This document shows positions 23,257 through 30,600 of a stretch of 64,000 nucleotides of DNA, piece after piece; positions within the stretch are counted from its first letter, which is position 1; every line of letters starts with the position of its first letter. Both the position numbers and the translations under genes were made by a program. This DNA comes from Streptomyces sp. NRRL F-6131 (GTDB lineage: Bacteria; Actinomycetota; Actinomycetes; Streptomycetales; Streptomycetaceae). The DNA is taken from positions 62,001-126,000 of the forward strand of contig JOHN01000024.1 in NCBI GenBank assembly GCA_000719695.1, given 5' to 3'. The notes beneath the pieces are model-generated. The model saw nothing but the letters and a program-made list of their open reading frames with translations. It had not been told where the DNA came from and did not search any database.

Positions 23257-25185
23257 ATGCCGCAGATGGTGGTCGACGGGCGCACCCTCGCGCTCTCGCA
23301 CCTCGACAAGGTGTACTACCCGCGGACCGGGACCCTCAAGGGTGAGGTGCTGCGCTACTACGCCGCCGTCCACGCCGCCCTGCTGCCGCACCTGCGCGAC
23401 CGTCCGGTGTCCTTCCTGCGCTGCCCGGACGGCGTGGCGGCCGAGGTGTTCGTCGCCAAGAACCCGCCGCCCGGGACACCCGGCTGGGTGCGCACGGTGG
23501 AGGTGCCGAGCAGCAGCGGTGAGCTGCGCCAGGTGGTGCTGGAGAACGGCGCGGCGCTGCTCTCGGTGGTGAACCTGGGCTGTCTGGAGCTGCACGTGCC
23601 GCAGTGGCACGCCGCCGCCCCCGGGCTGGCCGACCGGCTGGTGCTGGACCTCGACCCGGGCGCGGGGGCGGACGTGCTCACCTGCCGCACGGTGGCCGGG
23701 ATGCTGCGCGAACGGCTCGCGGCGGACGGGCTGGAGGCCTGGGTGAAGACCTCCGGCGGCAAGGGCCTGCACCTGCTGGTGCCGTTGGAGCCCACCCCGA
23801 GCGCCCGGGTCTCGGCGTACGCGAAGGCGCTGGCGGCCGAGCTGGAAGCGGCCCGTCCGGAGCTGGTCGTGCACACCATGGCGAAGGCGCGCCGCACCGG
23901 CCGGGTGCTGGTCGACTGGTCGCAGAACGCGGCGAAGAAGACCACCGCCGCCCCGTACACGGCGCGGGCGCAGGAGCGGCCGACGGTGTCGACGCCGTTG
24001 TCCTGGGCGGAGCTGGACGGGGCGGCGTCGGCGGAGGAGCTGGTGTTCACGATCGCCGAGGTGCCGGAACGGCTGACGGCCCACGGCGACCTGCTCGAAC
24101 CGCTCCTCGACCCGGCGCGCGCCCGCCCGCTGCCCGCCGCCACCGCGCCCCGTCCGCCGAGCGCCACCGCCGGGGGGCGCCCGGGCAAGGGCGAGGACGG
24201 CAAGAGCGAGGGCGGTGACAAGGGCGAGGACGGCAAGGGCGACGCCGACGACCGCAAGGACCGCGGCACCGGTGCCGCCACCCCGTCCGGCGGCCGCGAT
24301 CCGCTGGTCCTCGCGCCCCCGGTGGAGGTGATGCGCCCCGCCGCCGTGCCCGCCGTGCCGCGCGCCGACGGGCTCGGCGGCGCCGGGGTGCTGTACGAGC
24401 TGAAGCTGGACGGTTTCCGCTGCGTGGCCTTCGCCCGGGGGCCGACGCGCCCGCCGTTCCTCCAGTCCCGCTCCGGGCGGGACCTCACCGCCGAGTTCCC
24501 GCCGATCGCCGCGGCCGTCGCCCGGCTGCCGGCGGGGCTGGTGCTGGACGCGGAACTGGTCGCCTGGCGCGGCGGCCGGTTCGCCTTCGAGGAGTTGCTG
24601 CGGACCCGGCAGGCACGGGCCGCGGAGGACGTGGCGCTGGGGCTGATCGCCTTCGACGTGCTCGCGCTGCCCGGCCGGGACGTCCGGGGCCTGCCGCTGA
24701 CCGACCGGCGGCGGCTGCTGCTGGCCGCGCTGGCCGAGGTGCCGCCCCCGGTCCAGCCGGTGCTGGCGACCACCGACCGGGCCGAGGCGCTGGCCTGGAT
24801 GGAGCAGTTGGCCGACACCGGGGTGGAAGGGCTGGTCTGCAAGGCCGCCGGGTCGGCGTACCGGCCGCGCGGAGCGGGGCGGGTCTGGGTGAAGTACCGG
24901 CGCGGCGACACCGTGGACGCGACGGTGCGCGCCGTGACCGGACCGCCCTCCCGGCCGCGCGCGGTGGTCCTGGAACTCGACGACGGGCGGGTGCTGCTCT
25001 CGTCCCCGCCGTTGTCGCCGCTCCAGTCCCGGCAGGTGGCGGAGCTGGCGGCCGGACGGCTCGGCGCGCCGGTCCACGATCCGCAGTACGGCGACGTCCG
25101 GCCGCTGACCGCCCCGCTGCGGGCCGAGGTGACCGTCACCGGCCGCCCCCCGACGGCGCTCTTCGTCCGGCTGCGCGGGGACTGA
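23257..25185 (+). CDS. ligD: LigD-type polymerase-ligase fusion (NHEJ ATP-dependent DNA ligase)
   Basis: Predicted 642 residues in two domains. Residues ~1-290 are a LigD primase-polymerase domain: SHLDKVYYPRTGTLKGEVLR, the metal-binding LDLDPG motif (Asp131/Asp133), VKTSGGKGLHLLVPLEP, and VLVDWSQNAAKKTT. A ~50-residue Gly/Lys/Glu/Asp linker with imperfect repeats (KGEDGKSEGG, KGEDGKGDAD) joins it to an ATP-dependent ligase domain (~350-640) with the adenylation motif ELKLDGFR (Lys383), VLDAELVAW, GVEGLVCKAAGSAYRP and WVKYRRG. The order POL-LIG lacks the 3'-phosphoesterase module. No ku gene is in the window. GGAGG at 23247 supports the ATG. LigD works with Ku in non-homologous end joining. 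Confidence 0.9.
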   Translation: MPQMVVDGRTLALSHLDKVYYPRTGTLKGEVLRYYAAVHAALLPHLRDRPVSFLRCPDGVAAEVFVAKNPPPGTPGWVRTVEVPSSSGELRQVVLENGAALLSVVNLGCLELHVPQWHAAAPGLADRLVLDLDPGAGADVLTCRTVAGMLRERLAADGLEAWVKTSGGKGLHLLVPLEPTPSARVSAYAKALAAELEAARPELVVHTMAKARRTGRVLVDWSQNAAKKTTAAPYTARAQERPTVSTPLSWAELDGAASAEELVFTIAEVPERLTAHGDLLEPLLDPARARPLPAATAPRPPSATAGGRPGKGEDGKSEGGDKGEDGKGDADDRKDRGTGAATPSGGRDPLVLAPPVEVMRPAAVPAVPRADGLGGAGVLYELKLDGFRCVAFARGPTRPPFLQSRSGRDLTAEFPPIAAAVARLPAGLVLDAELVAWRGGRFAFEELLRTRQARAAEDVALGLIAFDVLALPGRDVRGLPLTDRRRLLLAALAEVPPPVQPVLATTDRAEALAWMEQLADTGVEGLVCKAAGSAYRPRGAGRVWVKYRRGDTVDATVRAVTGPPSRPRAVVLELDDGRVLLSSPPLSPLQSRQVAELAAGRLGAPVHDPQYGDVRPLTAPLRAEVTVTGRPPTALFVRLRGD

Positions 25186-25264
25186 CGCGCAGGGACCGAG
25201 ACCGGCGACCGCACCCCGTGATCCGCCCCCGATGATCCGCACCCCGCCCGAGGAGCCCACCCGC

Positions 25265-26314
25265 ATGGACAGCGATCAGGCCGACCCGCCACCCACCGGT
25301 CCGGCACCCACCCACCCGGCACCCACCCACCCGGGCACCGTCGACCCCGGCCCCGTCGACCCCGCACCGCACACCGGAGGGGTGCCCGTGTACGCGGTCG
25401 GCCGGATCGGCGTCGACTTCGGGTCCGAGGCCCGCCGGGACGCCTTCCGCCTGCAGATGAGCACCGGCCCGGACGCACCGTCCCCGGATCCCGAGGACCC
25501 CCGGCAGTTGCACGACCACCTGGTCCGCACCCCGTGGGCCTCGAACAAGCTGATCTGGACGCTGGCCGTCGACAGCACCGACGGCACCGACAGCACCCCG
25601 CTCTACGCCCTGGAGGCGGAACCCACCGTCGGACTGGAGTGGCCCGGCGCCGATGCCCCGCCGGTGCACCCCGTCCACCGGGCGCTGCACGACGCACTCC
25701 TCGGCCGGTCGCTCCCGGCCGGCGACCCGGACCGGGTCACCCGGCTCTCCGTCCCGGGCCGGCTGACCGAGCGCTCCGCACGGCTCTTCTCCGGCCAGGT
25801 CGTGCCGGTGGTCGAGGTGAGCACCGTCGGACTCGTCCGGTGGGCCGACGCCCGGCTCACCGCGGCGGCCCTGGACGCCGTCGAACGGTCGGCGTCCGCG
25901 CGGCACGGCCGGGCGCTCGACCGCGAGCAGGCGGGGGCGCACGTCCGCGCGCTGCTGGACAAGGTGTACTTCCAGTTCCGCAATCCCGGCCGGAGCGCCG
26001 CCGAGCGGGCCCTGAACCACGCCGGGACAGCGGCCTTCTGCTCCGGTGACCGGCTCGGCGAAGCCCTGCTCCCGGACGGCCCGTCCGCCGGTGGCCCGCC
26101 CCCCGACGGGTCCGGGGAGCGGCTCCGCACGCTCGACTCGATCACCGTCGCCCGGAGCCCCTACTGCCGGGCCGGCTCGGACTGCCAGGACGTGCTGGTC
26201 CGGTTCCTGGACCCGGTGGACGGTGGGCGTGGCGCGGTCACCCACGTGTACACGATCGACGTCAGCGACACCCTGCCGGTCTCCCTCGGGCCGGTCCGCC
26301 GGTTCCTCGACTGA
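25265..26314 (+). CDS. Stand-alone PatG C-terminal domain protein (cyanobactin maturation protease-associated)
   Basis: Predicted 349 residues. After a ~40-residue Pro/Thr/His leader with PAPTHPAPTHP-type repeats, the protein matches the C-terminal domain that follows the subtilisin domain of the cyanobactin protease PatG: PVYAVGRIGVDFGSEARRDA, SNKLIWTLAVDSTD, TPLYALEAEP, VPGRLTERSARLFSGQVVPV, LLDKVYFQFRNPGRSAAERA, and SPYCRAGSDCQDVLVRFLDP followed by YTIDVSDTLPVSLGPVRRFL. No protease, precursor peptide or cyclodehydratase gene is nearby. The domain's role is poorly known. GAGGAG at 25250 supports the ATG at 25265. Confidence 0.8.
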   Translation: MDSDQADPPPTGPAPTHPAPTHPGTVDPGPVDPAPHTGGVPVYAVGRIGVDFGSEARRDAFRLQMSTGPDAPSPDPEDPRQLHDHLVRTPWASNKLIWTLAVDSTDGTDSTPLYALEAEPTVGLEWPGADAPPVHPVHRALHDALLGRSLPAGDPDRVTRLSVPGRLTERSARLFSGQVVPVVEVSTVGLVRWADARLTAAALDAVERSASARHGRALDREQAGAHVRALLDKVYFQFRNPGRSAAERALNHAGTAAFCSGDRLGEALLPDGPSAGGPPPDGSGERLRTLDSITVARSPYCRAGSDCQDVLVRFLDPVDGGRGAVTHVYTIDVSDTLPVSLGPVRRFLD

Positions 26315-26351
26315 CCGGCGACCGGCGACCGGCCCGGGCGGGACGGCCGCG

Positions 26352-26987
26352 CTACTCCGCCGCCGTGTGGCGGGACGGCGCGGCCTCATGGGCGACGGGC
26401 CAGGGCGGGTGGGGCCCCTTGGTGGGGCGGCTGTGCGCGAACTCCGTCACCAGGGTCTCGGTGAAGGCCGGGAGGTCGTCCGGGCGGCGGGCGGAGACCA
26501 GCACGCCGGGGCCGTCCCGGCAGACGTGGACCGGTTCGTCGACCCAGTAGGCGCCCGCGTTCACCAGGTCGGTGCGCAGGCTCGGCCAGGAGGTGAGGGT
26601 GCGTCCGCGCACCGCGTCCGCCTCGATGAGCGTCCAGGCGCCGTGGCAGATCACCGCGACCGGTCGGCCGGTGGCGGACAGCTCGTGGACGAAGGCGACG
26701 GCGGCGCGGTCGAGCCGCAGGGCGTCGGGGTTGGCGACGCCCCCGGGCAGCACCAGCGCGTCGTAGGCGTCCGGGTGCGCCACGCCGACCACGTCGTCGA
26801 CCGGGAAGGCGTCCGCCCGGTCCAGGTGCCGGAACGTCCGGACGCGTCCGGGCCGGGTGGACACCAGCCGTGGCGTGCCGCCCGCCTCGGCGACGGCCTG
26901 CCAGGGGACGGTGAGTTCCGTCTGCTCGGCGCCCTCGGGGGCGACCAGGAAGGCGACGGTGCGGCCGGTGAGGACGACCAGTGGCAT
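26352..26987 (-). CDS. DJ-1/PfpI family protein
   Basis: Predicted 211 residues with the class I glutamine-amidotransferase-like fold: VAFLVAPEGAEQTELTVPWQ, YDALVLPGGVANPDALR, and the nucleophile elbow PVAVICHGAWTLIEAD with the catalytic Cys. The charged residue pattern and HGAW motif fit the PfpI/YhbO subgroup, general-stress proteins reported as chaperones, proteases or deglycases. The ATG at 26987 is chosen because a GGGGTGA ribosome site precedes it; a GTG three codons upstream is possible. It is convergent with the PatG-domain gene. Confidence 0.88.
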   Translation of the reverse strand: MPLVVLTGRTVAFLVAPEGAEQTELTVPWQAVAEAGGTPRLVSTRPGRVRTFRHLDRADAFPVDDVVGVAHPDAYDALVLPGGVANPDALRLDRAAVAFVHELSATGRPVAVICHGAWTLIEADAVRGRTLTSWPSLRTDLVNAGAYWVDEPVHVCRDGPGVLVSARRPDDLPAFTETLVTEFAHSRPTKGPHPPWPVAHEAAPSRHTAAE

Positions 26988-27023
26988 CCGGCTCACCCCG
27001 TTCGGTGCGCGGCCCGCGCCGGT

Positions 27024-27479
27024 TCAGCCCGCGGGGCGGGCGGCGGACGCCGGACCGGTGGCGGGCGCGTAGTGGGCGTCCAGGGCGGCCCGGTTCGCCG
27101 CCGTCAGGCCGTGAACCCCGGCGGACCGGGCGGCCGGGCGGGCGGCGGCGTCACTCCCGTGGGCGCCCCGGCCCGCGCGCCCCGCCGGCTCGCCACCGGC
27201 CCGGTCGACGGCGGCGGGCGGCGGGGCCGAACGGATCCTGGCCCGCGGGCAGTCGAGGTGGACGACCAGCTCCAGGTGGTCGATCCGGGCGACCAGCCCG
27301 ACCGGGACCAGCACCGGGGCGCCCGGCACCCATGGCCTGGTGTCCACCAGCAGGTGGTCCCCGGCGTCCTGGTCGACATGGCCGAGCGGACCGTCGGTCG
27401 CCTCGACCTCGTACCCGACCAGGGTGAGGTCGGCGGCGTGGTGGGAGCCCGGGCGGTACTCCCACAGGTCGAGGGCCAT
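27024..27479 (-). CDS. PRC-barrel-like small protein
   Basis: Predicted 151 residues. The N-terminal ~75 residues look like a PRC-barrel (LTLVGYEVEATDGPLGHVDQ, HLLVDTRPWVPGAPVLVPVG, LVARIDHLELVVHLDCPRAR). The remaining half is Ala/Arg/Gly-rich and low complexity, ending ANRAALDAHYAPATG. The start ATG shares one base with the stop of the DUF3040 gene upstream, so they form an operon. PRC-barrel proteins in these genomes appear in general-stress regulons; the function here is not known. Confidence 0.75.
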   Translation of the reverse strand: MALDLWEYRPGSHHAADLTLVGYEVEATDGPLGHVDQDAGDHLLVDTRPWVPGAPVLVPVGLVARIDHLELVVHLDCPRARIRSAPPPAAVDRAGGEPAGRAGRGAHGSDAAARPAARSAGVHGLTAANRAALDAHYAPATGPASAARPAG

Positions 27480-28030
27480 CACGCCTCCGGGTGGTCCCAG
27501 GGGCGGCGTTCGCGCCGGCCCCGGCCGTCGGGACCGTCGTCCCGGCCGTCGTCCCGACCACCGCCCCGGTGGTCGGCTCCCCGGTCGCGGTACGCGCTCC
27601 AGCCGGGGTGGCGGCCGGGGTCCGGATCCGCGGGGAGCGACGGGTGCCGCCGGGCGCCCGGCTCCCGGTACCCGCCGTCCGGCAGGCCGTCGACCGGATC
27701 CACCCGGTGCCGCCGGTGGCGGCGCAGCAGGGTCGACAGGCCGGCCGCGAGCGCGACGCTGCCGACCCAGACGGCGGCCGTGGCGATCGCCACGACGGTC
27801 GTCGGCTTGCGCACCGCGATGCTGAGGCAGATCGCCGCCATCACCAGGGCCGTCATCAGCACACCGGTCGGCAGTCGGCCGCCGAGGCGGCGCAGCGCCT
27901 TCGCGAACCGTCTCGGCCGTTCGGCGCCCATGGTGCTCAACCGCCGGTCGAGGCGGGTGTCCCGGCGCAGATCGCACTCGATCTCGTCGAGAAGCCGCCG
28001 CTCCCGTCCGCTCAACGCGGGTCCGTCCAT
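27479..28030 (-). CDS. DUF3040-like two-TM protein
   Basis: Predicted 183 residues. It starts with the DUF3040 signature LSGRERRLLDEIECDLRRDT, followed by two membrane helices (LPTGVLMTALVMAAICLSIA and TVVAIATAAVWVGSVALAAG). The C-terminal tail of ~65 residues is strongly hydrophilic (His/Arg/Asp/Gly) with DDGRDDGPDGRGRRERR. GGAGG eight bases before ATG 28030 fixes the start; its stop overlaps the PRC-barrel gene by one base. DUF3040 proteins are actinobacterial membrane proteins of unknown role. Confidence 0.82.
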   Translation of the reverse strand: MDGPALSGRERRLLDEIECDLRRDTRLDRRLSTMGAERPRRFAKALRRLGGRLPTGVLMTALVMAAICLSIAVRKPTTVVAIATAAVWVGSVALAAGLSTLLRRHRRHRVDPVDGLPDGGYREPGARRHPSLPADPDPGRHPGWSAYRDRGADHRGGGRDDGRDDGPDGRGRRERRPWDHPEA

Positions 28031-28101
28031 CTCGGTCACCTCCGGCACGTCCGGTGACGACGTCCTCTCGTTCCCGGGCGGGCGCCCGGGCGGGGTGTGC
28101 G

Positions 28102-28554
28102 CTAACCGCTCCGGCCCGCGAGGGCGGCGGAGACGGTCGGACGGTGGTCGCCGAACGCCCGCGGACGGGCGAGCAGGCTGTCGTCCAGCACACGCAACAG
28201 GTCCGCGGCGTCGCGGTGCACCTCGACGGCGCCCGCCGCCCGCACCTGCGCCGCGGTGGCGCCGCCGCCGAGCACGGCGACGCAGGGCACTCCGGCCCGG
28301 CGCGCGGCCCGCACCTCGGGCACGCTCCCGGCGACGAACACGGCGTGCGACGTGGTGCCGTCCACCAGGTCGAGGGCGGCCCGGACCGGGTCGCGGCCGG
28401 GATCGGTGACGGTGAGTGCCGGAGCGCCGGGCGGGCCCGGGGCGGTCAGGAGCACCGTCCATCCCCGGGCGGCGCACTCGCGCAGCAGGGCGGCGGAGCC
28501 GCGCGACGTGGCACGCCAATCGGCCCCGAAGAGTGCCGCCGAGACGACCGTCAT
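28102..28554 (-). CDS. HAD-like protein lacking the catalytic N-terminus
   Basis: Predicted 150 residues. The sequence resembles the second half of a HAD-family phosphatase: ECAARGWTVLLTAPGPPGAP, DLVDGTTSHAVFVAGSVPEV, RAARRAGVPCVAVLGGGATA and GAVEVHRDAADLLRVLDDSL. The DxDGT motif that carries the catalytic Asp of HAD enzymes is absent, because the protein begins MTVVSAALFGADWRATS. It could be a non-enzymatic paralogue or a remnant. It lies 71 bases upstream of the DUF3040 gene on the same strand and may belong to that operon. Confidence 0.65.
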   Translation of the reverse strand: MTVVSAALFGADWRATSRGSAALLRECAARGWTVLLTAPGPPGAPALTVTDPGRDPVRAALDLVDGTTSHAVFVAGSVPEVRAARRAGVPCVAVLGGGATAAQVRAAGAVEVHRDAADLLRVLDDSLLARPRAFGDHRPTVSAALAGRSG

Positions 28555-28676
28555 GGCCCACCGTTCCCGTTCCGCACCACGCACCGGCGCGCCCTTCCAG
28601 GTTAGGCCCGCACCCCCGCCTCCGCCCGGCGCGGCGACCGCGGAACGGTGCCGGCCCGGGCCGGCGGAGGCCGTAC

Positions 28677-28704
28677 CCGGGGCGGGGGCGGGGGCGGGGG
28701 CGGG
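28677..28704. repeat. G-quadruplex-prone (GGGGGC)n tract
   Basis: The plus strand reads GGGG-C-GGGGG-C-GGGGG-C-GGGGG-C-GGG with single-base loops. Five consecutive G runs meet the standard G-quadruplex pattern. It lies in the promoter region between divergent genes. Confidence 0.8.
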
Positions 28705-28706
28705 AC

Positions 28707-28742
28707 GGCCGGGTCGGCCGGGTCGGCCGGGTCGGCCGGGCG
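28707..28742. repeat. 9-bp tandem repeat (GGCCGGGTC)n
   Basis: Nearly four exact copies of the unit GGCCGGGTC directly follow the G-run tract. Non-coding. Confidence 0.8.
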
Positions 28743-28911
28743 GGGAACAGCAACGGACGGCAGGACGGTGGGCCGCCGGGGGCGCCCGTTCACTCACCCC
28801 GCGTGACGGAAGGAGTCGCAACGGTCGCCGGTGGCCGAATTCCGCCCGCCACCGCCGCCCGACCACGGCCGGGCGGGCCCGACCCGTACCGGGCCGTGCC
28901 ACGATCGGGCC

Positions 28912-29445
28912 ATGGTCACGCTGGTCACCACCCACACCTCCGCCCTGGACGAGACCACCCGGGAGGCGGTGCGGGCGCTGCTGTTCGAGGTCTTCCCCGA
29001 GATGACCGAGGAGGACTGGGAACACGGCCTCGGCGGGGTGCACGCGCTGCTCCGGGACGGCGGGGGCGTGCTGATCGGCCATGCGTCGGTCGTCCAGCGC
29101 AGACTGCTGCACGCCGGTCGGGCGCTGCGCACCGGGTACGTGGAGAACGTGGTGGTACGGGCGGACCTGCGCGGGCGCGGCCACGGCGCGGCCCTGATGG
29201 CGGCCCTGGAGGAGGTCGTCCGGGGCGGCTACCAGCTGGGGGCGCTCTGTGCGGCGGACGACGCGGCGGCGTTCTACGCGGCGCGCGGCTGGCTGCCGTG
29301 GGGCGGCCCGCTCGGCGCGCTGACGCCGCGCGGCCCGGTGCGGACGCCGGAGGAGGAGGGCGAGGTGTTCGTGCTGCCCGGCCCGGCGCCGCTGGACCTC
29401 GGCGGTCGGCTGGAGTGCGACTGGCGCGACGGCGACCTCTGGTGA
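28912..29445 (+). CDS. aac(2'): AAC(2')-I-like aminoglycoside 2'-N-acetyltransferase
   Basis: Predicted 177 residues. It follows the mycobacterial AAC(2')-I pattern closely from end to end: TEEDWEHGLGGVHALLRDGG, IGHASVVQRRLLHAGRALRT, GYVENVVVRADLRGRGHGAA (acetyl-CoA site), VRGGYQLGALCAADDAAAFY, ARGWLPWGGPLGALTPRGPV, RTPEEEGEVFVLPG and a final CDWRDGDLW. AAC(2')-I enzymes (~180-190 residues) acetylate the 2'-amino group of aminoglycosides and are intrinsic in many actinobacteria. Whether this one confers resistance is not shown. The ATG at 28912 is chosen because the homology begins there. It is convergent with the TNT-domain gene. Confidence 0.88.
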   Translation: MVTLVTTHTSALDETTREAVRALLFEVFPEMTEEDWEHGLGGVHALLRDGGGVLIGHASVVQRRLLHAGRALRTGYVENVVVRADLRGRGHGAALMAALEEVVRGGYQLGALCAADDAAAFYAARGWLPWGGPLGALTPRGPVRTPEEEGEVFVLPGPAPLDLGGRLECDWRDGDLW

Positions 29446-29465
29446 CCGGGCCCGACTTCGGCCGG

Positions 29466-29499
29466 GGCCTGGACCCGGGTCCGGACCCGGGTCCAGGCC
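29466..29499. terminator. 34-bp perfect palindrome, bidirectional terminator
   Basis: Positions 29466-29482 pair base for base with 29483-29499 with no loop or mismatch. The core is two adjacent copies of GGACCCGGGTCC, each itself palindromic. It lies 20 bases past the AAC(2') stop and 16 bases from the convergent TNT gene stop, so it can terminate both. Confidence 0.85.
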
Positions 29500-29515
29500 G
29501 GAGCCTGCTCCCGGC

Positions 29516-30199
29516 TCAGACCCGGGCGAGGTAGCCGTTGTCGACGAGCCAGAGCACGTTGAGGCGCGCCGGACCGTTCGGGACGAGCGCGGCGTCGAGC
29601 TGGTACTGGAGGCCGTAGCCGGGCTGGCCGAACCAGGGGGCGATCGGGCCGGCGTGCACGACGAACGGCTTGAGCACCTGGTAGTCGTGGTAGTTGCAGC
29701 TCGGGGCCGGGTTGCTGTCGAGGCTCTGCGGCGGGATCGAGCGACTGGCGTAGGGCAGGCCCTCGGGGGCGAGGAAGGAGCCGTACTCGCTGCCGTAGCG
29801 GTCGATCCGCTGGTTCGGGTAGAGGGTGATCTCGAACTCGACCGGGGTGCCGTCGGGCAGGGTGACGTAACCGTTGGCGGGCGGGTAGATCCACCCCGGG
29901 CCGCCGTTGTTGGCGGTGGGGCTGTAGTAGGTGGCGAGGAACTTCTCCGTGCTGAGGTTGCCGGTGCGCCGGTAGCCGATCAGCTCGCGGCCCACCGGGC
30001 CGGTGGTCGGCAGGTCGGCGGGGCCGAGGCGGGGGTCGCCCTGGAGGTCGGCCTCGGAGCACTCGTCGGACGGGGTGGCGGCGGCCGCCCCGACGGCGGG
30101 CGGGGCGGCCGGGGCCGGCTCCGCGGCGAGGGCCGGGGTGCTCGGGGCGAGCAGGGCGACGACCGCGGCGAGCGGCGCGGCGAACAGGCGAAGGCGCAC
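29516..30199 (-). CDS. Secreted TNT-domain protein (tuberculosis-necrotizing-toxin fold)
   Basis: Predicted 227 residues with a GTG start preceded by GGAGA. The signal peptide (~25 residues, ending TPALA/AEP) and a short Ala/Pro linker lead to a TNT domain: GWIYPPANGYVTLPDGTPVE, FEITLYPNQRIDRYGSEYGS, FLAPEGLPYASRSIPP, CNYHDYQVLKPFVVHAGPIA and PWFGQPGYGLQYQLD. TNT domains of the CpnT type hydrolyse NAD+; the FGQPG...QY segment corresponds to the catalytic C-terminal part. Unlike CpnT, it has no export channel domain and no immunity gene is adjacent. It could be a secreted toxin, a developmental factor or a housekeeping NADase. Confidence 0.85.
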   Translation of the reverse strand: MRLRLFAAPLAAVVALLAPSTPALAAEPAPAAPPAVGAAAATPSDECSEADLQGDPRLGPADLPTTGPVGRELIGYRRTGNLSTEKFLATYYSPTANNGGPGWIYPPANGYVTLPDGTPVEFEITLYPNQRIDRYGSEYGSFLAPEGLPYASRSIPPQSLDSNPAPSCNYHDYQVLKPFVVHAGPIAPWFGQPGYGLQYQLDAALVPNGPARLNVLWLVDNGYLARV

Positions 30200-30600
30200 G
30201 TTGTCTCCGTCGTGTGGTGGTGGCAGGGCCGGCGGGGGGCGACGGGTCGACGTCGGCCGCTCCGCGGTGTGCCCGGCCGGAGCATGATTCGTCACCCTCC
30301 GTGTCCGGACCGCCACCAGGCAAGCGGATCACCTGATCCCGCGTCAACTTCCCCGGCCGGGAAGCGGACCGGATCCCCCGATTTCGGCCAACCCGCGCAC
30401 GTCGAACACCGGGGGCGCGCAGACTGGAGGGTCACGCCCCCAGGCTCGGACCGGAACAGCCCTCGCAACCAGCGGCGGACCGTGACCGTGCCGACGCGGA
30501 GCGCATCCGTTCCATTGACAGTCCGTCAGACCGGCCCGATCCTCGCCGGTACGGCCCCGGCCACCGGCCAGGGCCGCTCGACGACCGGGGGTGGTCAGCG
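30200..30600. promoter_or_regulatory. Divergent promoter region between TNT and membrane-protein genes
   Basis: A 401-bp gap. A TTGACA hexamer at 30515-30520 with GATCCT 17 bases later is a candidate housekeeping promoter for the plus-strand membrane protein gene. The GTG of the TNT gene has GGAGA directly upstream. No other gene is supported. Confidence 0.4.

Larger units (their letters stand above)
28555..28911. other. Intergenic region with G-run and 9-bp repeats
   Basis: A 357-bp divergent gap between the HAD-like gene (minus) and the acetyltransferase gene (plus). It contains four GGGGG-type runs at 28677-28704 and a following tandem repeat, both listed separately. No gene is supported here. 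Confidence 0.5.

Noticed and set aside
25185-26350. A cyanobactin or other RiPP gene cluster around the PatG-domain gene
   Set aside because: No precursor peptide, protease, cyclodehydratase or radical-SAM gene lies within 10 kb on either side; the neighbours are LigD and a DJ-1 protein.
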